Origin: Bacteroidota bacterium
GTDB taxonomy: Bacteria > Bacteroidota > Bacteroidia > Cytophagales > Cyclobacteriaceae
Assembly (NCBI GenBank): GCA_023417785.1
Contig: JAEZEH010000155.1
Span: forward strand, 62,001-126,000
Direction of reading: 5' to 3'
Length of the DNA stretch: 64,000 bases
Positions 61,474 through 64,000 of this stretch are shown here, one piece after another. Both the position numbers and the translations under genes were made by a program. Numbering within the stretch: the first letter of the stretch is position 1; each line of letters starts with the position of its first letter. The notes beneath the pieces were generated by a model. It saw only the letters and a list, made by a program, of their open reading frames with translations. It had not been told where the DNA came from and did not search any database.

Positions 61474-61722
61474 TTAATTGTGTGCAGGCTTTAATTCGGG
61501 CATATCAAATGCACGATGTGTCTCCTGCGTTGAAACTACGCGAATCTTCTGAAGGTTTCTCTTTTTCGTCCGTCGCGCACGTTGCAGAAGCATGACCTTC
61601 TCATGTTTCCGGGCCTCCTCCTGTTCATCAAGAGGCGTGAACAGGAATTTATACATGCCGAAGGCGAAAATCATAAAAACGAGGTAACCAAGGGCGAACG
61701 AGAGAGCGATCATTCCAATCAT
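61474..61722 (-). CDS. Small single-pass membrane protein, hypothetical
   Basis: 82 residues: one TM helix at the N-terminus (about 2-28, MIGMIALSFALGYLVFMIFA) followed by a strongly basic cytoplasmic tail (LLQRARRTKKRNLQKIRVVS). No family recognised. It precedes the exported protein by 3 bases. On the upstream side, 138 bases with a terminator separate it from the SDR gene. Basic tails of this kind could bind RNA, DNA or lipid; that is only a guess. Confidence 0.6.
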   Translation of the reverse strand: MIGMIALSFALGYLVFMIFAFGMYKFLFTPLDEQEEARKHEKVMLLQRARRTKKRNLQKIRVVSTQETHRAFDMPELKPAHN

Positions 61723-61828
61723 AAACAGGCGTTTCCCAAAAAAATAAAAAAAAGATGCCGAATCGATCGATGCACTCCTGATCTTTCAGGATCGGTTGAC
61801 GAATACCGGAATTGTGCAGCGGTTTCTA

Positions 61829-61858
61829 CAAAAATAAAAAGCTGACCGTTTATGGCAG
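61829..61858 (-). terminator. Terminator of the SDR gene
   Basis: Minus-strand CTGCC (61854-61858) pairs with GGTCAG (61842-61847), with one bulged base, followed by CTTTTTATTTTTG. It begins 3 bases past the SDR stop. The stem is short but the T tract is good. Confidence 0.55.
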
Positions 61859-61860
61859 TC

Positions 61861-62673
61861 TTATCCCCCGACAACTTCTCCCCCGTTTATATGAATCACC
61901 TGACCAGTAATATATGAAGCGTCTTCGGAGGCCAGAAAGACATAGGCCGGCGCGACCTCATACGGGTAGCCTGCCCTGCCCATCGGAGTTTTCTTCCCAA
62001 ATTTGCTCACGTGTTCCTTGTCGAAAGTGGCCGTGATCAGGGGCGTCCACACAGGCCCGGGTGCAACCGCATTCACCCTGATCCCCTCTTTGGCCAGATT
62101 TTTTGCCAGAGATCGCGTAAAAGAAACAATCGCACCCTTTGTTGCTGAATAATCTATCAAATGATCACTACCCCGGTATGCTGTTACAGACGTAGTATTA
62201 ATTATCGACCCGTTTTTATTGATCTTCCGGAGAACCTCTCTGGTGAAATAGAAAAATGAAAACATATTAACATCAAAAGTCCGCTTCAGCTGTCGGGAGG
62301 TTACCTTGCGAAGATCTTCGGCGTCTTCATGCGTTCCGGCGTTATTGACGAGAATATCAATACCCTTGAATTTTTTTGCAACGTCACGAACAACTTCGCG
62401 GCAAAAGCTTTCCTCACTGATATCACCTTTGAATAGCAGACAGTTTTTCCCGAACGATTCGACCATTTCACGGGTTTCGTTTGCATCATCATCGCTCTTA
62501 TGATAAACAATAGCCACATCAGCTCCTTCCGCGGCGAAATGTACGGCAATGGCGCGCCCGATCCCGCTGTCACCGCCGGTGATCAAAGCCTTTTTGCCCT
62601 CGAGGCGCCAGCTGCTTTTGTACGAATCACGGATCGCAAGAAATTTCTGATCAACGAGTTTCTTCTTATTCAT
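61861..62673 (-). CDS. SDR family oxidoreductase, general-stress type
   Basis: 270 residues. Classical SDR: coenzyme motif TGGDSGIGRAIAVHFA (about 33-48), NNAG (110-113), catalytic Ser (TTSVTAYRG) and YSATKGA. The N-terminal extension (DQKFLAIRDSYKSSWRLEGK) before the Rossmann fold and the GRAGYPYEVAPAYVFLAS end match the general stress protein 39/YhdF group. The substrate is unknown. It sits 7 bases after the YihY gene on the same strand and is followed by a terminator. Confidence 0.92.
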   Translation of the reverse strand: MNKKKLVDQKFLAIRDSYKSSWRLEGKKALITGGDSGIGRAIAVHFAAEGADVAIVYHKSDDDANETREMVESFGKNCLLFKGDISEESFCREVVRDVAKKFKGIDILVNNAGTHEDAEDLRKVTSRQLKRTFDVNMFSFFYFTREVLRKINKNGSIINTTSVTAYRGSDHLIDYSATKGAIVSFTRSLAKNLAKEGIRVNAVAPGPVWTPLITATFDKEHVSKFGKKTPMGRAGYPYEVAPAYVFLASEDASYITGQVIHINGGEVVGG

Positions 62674-62680
62674 TGGTGAA

Positions 62681-63595
62681 TCATTTTTTTAGTTTATCAA
62701 AATCAATTTCCTTAACCTCCTGTTTCAGTATGAAGACGGCCGTCTTATCCGGTTGAATACCCGACCCATAGCTCAATGCATATACCTTTGTAAACTCCGC
62801 ACCGAAATAAAGGATGATTGAAGAATAATACACCCACAACAGGATCAACACGAGTGAGGCCGCCGCGCCGTAGGTTACTCCTATGGTAGAATTCGCGATA
62901 TAAAGCCCGATAAGGAATTTCCCTATTATGAAAAGACCCGAGGTAAAAGCTGCACCAATCAACGCGTCCTTCCATTTTATCCGCGCGTCAGGAAGGACCT
63001 TGAAAATAATCGCAAACAAAACCGTGATAATCGTTAGCAGAAGAACGTAGTTGACAGCCTGAAAAAAATAAACGGAAACCTCATCAAAGAGATGTACAAA
63101 TCGGTCGTGTAACAAATCGACGAGAGCGTGTATGATCAGGGAAACCAGGAGAATAAACCCAAAGCTGATTATCAATGAGAAAGAGACAACACGATTCACT
63201 AACAACTTCAGCCAGCCCTTCTGCGGCTTCGCTTTCACAGACCAGATGTAGTTAATGGAATCCTGCATTTCAGTGAAAACGCCTGTGGCTCCTATGAGAA
63301 AGACGCCAAATCCAAGGATAGCTCCCGAAGCACTGAACTGGGATTTCTCAATATTCTTAATTATTTCCTGAACCTGAAGGGCAGCGCTGCTTCCAAGAAG
63401 TCCATTCAGCTGATAATAGATTTTCCCCTGGACAGCTTCTTTCCCATAAAAGAGACCGGCGAGCGATATAATAATGATCAGAACGGGACCAATAGCGAAA
63501 ATCGTATAGTACGATAATGAGGCGCTCAGTTTCATGCCATTGTCATCGATAAAATCCGAGCCTGCCCTCTTGAATACACGCCAGTATCGTAGCAT
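62681..63595 (-). CDS. YihY/BrkB family inner-membrane protein
   Basis: Predicted 304 residues with six TM helices. Family motifs: WRVFKRAGSDFIDDNGMKLS and ASLSYYTIFAIGPVLIIIIS at the start, GATGVFTEMQDSINYIWSVK in the middle, and VLILLWVYYSSIILYFGAEF near the end. The family was once thought to include ribonuclease BN, which proved wrong; the role is unknown. The gene lies 7 bases before the SDR gene and 7 bases after the small protein gene, so the three form an operon. Confidence 0.93.
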   Translation of the reverse strand: MLRYWRVFKRAGSDFIDDNGMKLSASLSYYTIFAIGPVLIIIISLAGLFYGKEAVQGKIYYQLNGLLGSSAALQVQEIIKNIEKSQFSASGAILGFGVFLIGATGVFTEMQDSINYIWSVKAKPQKGWLKLLVNRVVSFSLIISFGFILLVSLIIHALVDLLHDRFVHLFDEVSVYFFQAVNYVLLLTIITVLFAIIFKVLPDARIKWKDALIGAAFTSGLFIIGKFLIGLYIANSTIGVTYGAAASLVLILLWVYYSSIILYFGAEFTKVYALSYGSGIQPDKTAVFILKQEVKEIDFDKLKK

Positions 63596-63602
63596 TTACG
63601 AA

Positions 63603-63941
63603 TTATTCTCTGTCTTCTATCTTCACCTGCTTCATAAATTTCTCGACGTTCTCGTCTGAGTATGCGCCATATGCATCGATCAGTGTACCTTTCGTTCCAT
63701 CCGATGTTTCAATCGCATACAAAATTGAATTGTCGGAAGGATCAGAGATTCCTTCAAAGCGAAAGAAATTGACGATTTGAACTTCCGCCGGACTATAAAC
63801 TTTTGATGTCTCCAGGCAGCACAGTCCTTCTTCGGTGGCCTTGAAGTTTTTTTCGAATCCCTCCTGCATAAGCTTGTTATGGCTTTGCGCGAGATCACGC
63901 ATATAAGGGATCTTTATGTTCGGATTTGATGGGTTGTCCAT
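63603..63941 (-). CDS. Small conserved protein of unknown function
   Basis: Predicted 112 residues. It resembles a small Bacteroidota family seen as about 100-residue proteins with the pattern FFRFEGISDPSDNSILYAIE followed by KGTLIDAYGAYSDEN; relatives are often labelled phosphoribosylpyrophosphate synthetase, but the length and the lack of PRPP-binding motifs do not support that. No signal peptide or TM segment. First gene of the operon with YihY (7-base gap) and SDR. Function unknown. Confidence 0.72.
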   Translation of the reverse strand: MDNPSNPNIKIPYMRDLAQSHNKLMQEGFEKNFKATEEGLCCLETSKVYSPAEVQIVNFFRFEGISDPSDNSILYAIETSDGTKGTLIDAYGAYSDENVEKFMKQVKIEDRE

Positions 63942-64000
63942 TTTCTTAGATTTATTTATGATATGGTTTAATAGTCCGACTCAAATTCAGCGATCAGCGC

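Overview
This 64 kb window looks like chromosome of a member of the Bacteroidota, most likely a Cytophagales-type soil or freshwater bacterium. The signs are a SusC/SusD pair with family 2 and 43 glycosidases, a gingipain-fold (C25) protein with a type IX secretion (T9SS) type of tail, DUF6377 and FecR/ECF regulators, PspC-DUF2807 proteins, and A-rich leaders in place of strong Shine-Dalgarno sites. The taxonomic placement is inferred from gene content only. I saw no tRNA, rRNA, insertion sequence, CRISPR array or prophage.

Layout. (1) 1-7 kb: the 3' end of kdsB, an exported alpha/beta hydrolase, a small DUF2807-like protein, and a TPR/DUF6377 regulator divergent from an FtsX/MacB-type permease. 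(2) 7-12.4 kb: a 1634-residue PorU2-like C25 protein, followed by an orphan T9SS sorting tail whose last codons are put out of frame by one extra base. (3) 12.8-20.4 kb: a PadR + PspC/DUF2807 pair, a YkgJ cysteine-cluster protein, a YafY/WYL regulator, and an exported WD40-caspase protein. (4) 20.5-37.1 kb, all on the minus strand: a polysaccharide utilization locus. Reading in the direction of transcription it runs ECF sigma, FecR, SusC with an STN domain, SusD, GH43 lipoprotein, GH2, GH43, galactokinase, GalE, GalM, terminator, then a separately transcribed Na+/sugar symporter. Together these would bind and import a galactose- and probably arabinose-containing glycan, trim it in the periplasm, and feed galactose into the Leloir pathway. 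No galT is present. (5) 37.2-40.2 kb: a lipoprotein joining cytochrome c, PA14 and a sugar-dehydrogenase propeller.

(6) 40.5-54.7 kb: envelope and stress genes. These are a DUF748 protein, an FAD-Rieske oxidoreductase, a DUF892/YciE ferritin-like protein, an overlapping three-gene cassette (glycosyltransferase, UDP-galactopyranose mutase, GH1-like protein), YtxH and lmo0937-type small membrane proteins, an Mla-type lipid transporter (MlaE-MlaF-MlaD), a lone receiver protein, a holin-fold membrane protein and its partner, an OmpA lipoprotein and a small outer-membrane barrel. (7) 54.7-60.8 kb: a compact minus-strand operon encoding sigma-54 (rpoN), a sigma-54 activator, a PAS histidine kinase and a receiver-PAS-kinase protein. 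(8) 61-64 kb: two small envelope proteins, an SDR dehydrogenase of the stress-protein type, a YihY membrane protein and a small conserved protein.

Many units end in recognisable intrinsic terminators, which helps delimit the operons. The most notable items are the exported WD40-caspase protein, the GT-Glf-GH1 cassette, the rpoN-activator-kinase operon, the frameshifted T9SS tail, the paired hairpins in the susC leader, and a 21-bp-spaced direct repeat plus dyad upstream of the ytxH-type gene.
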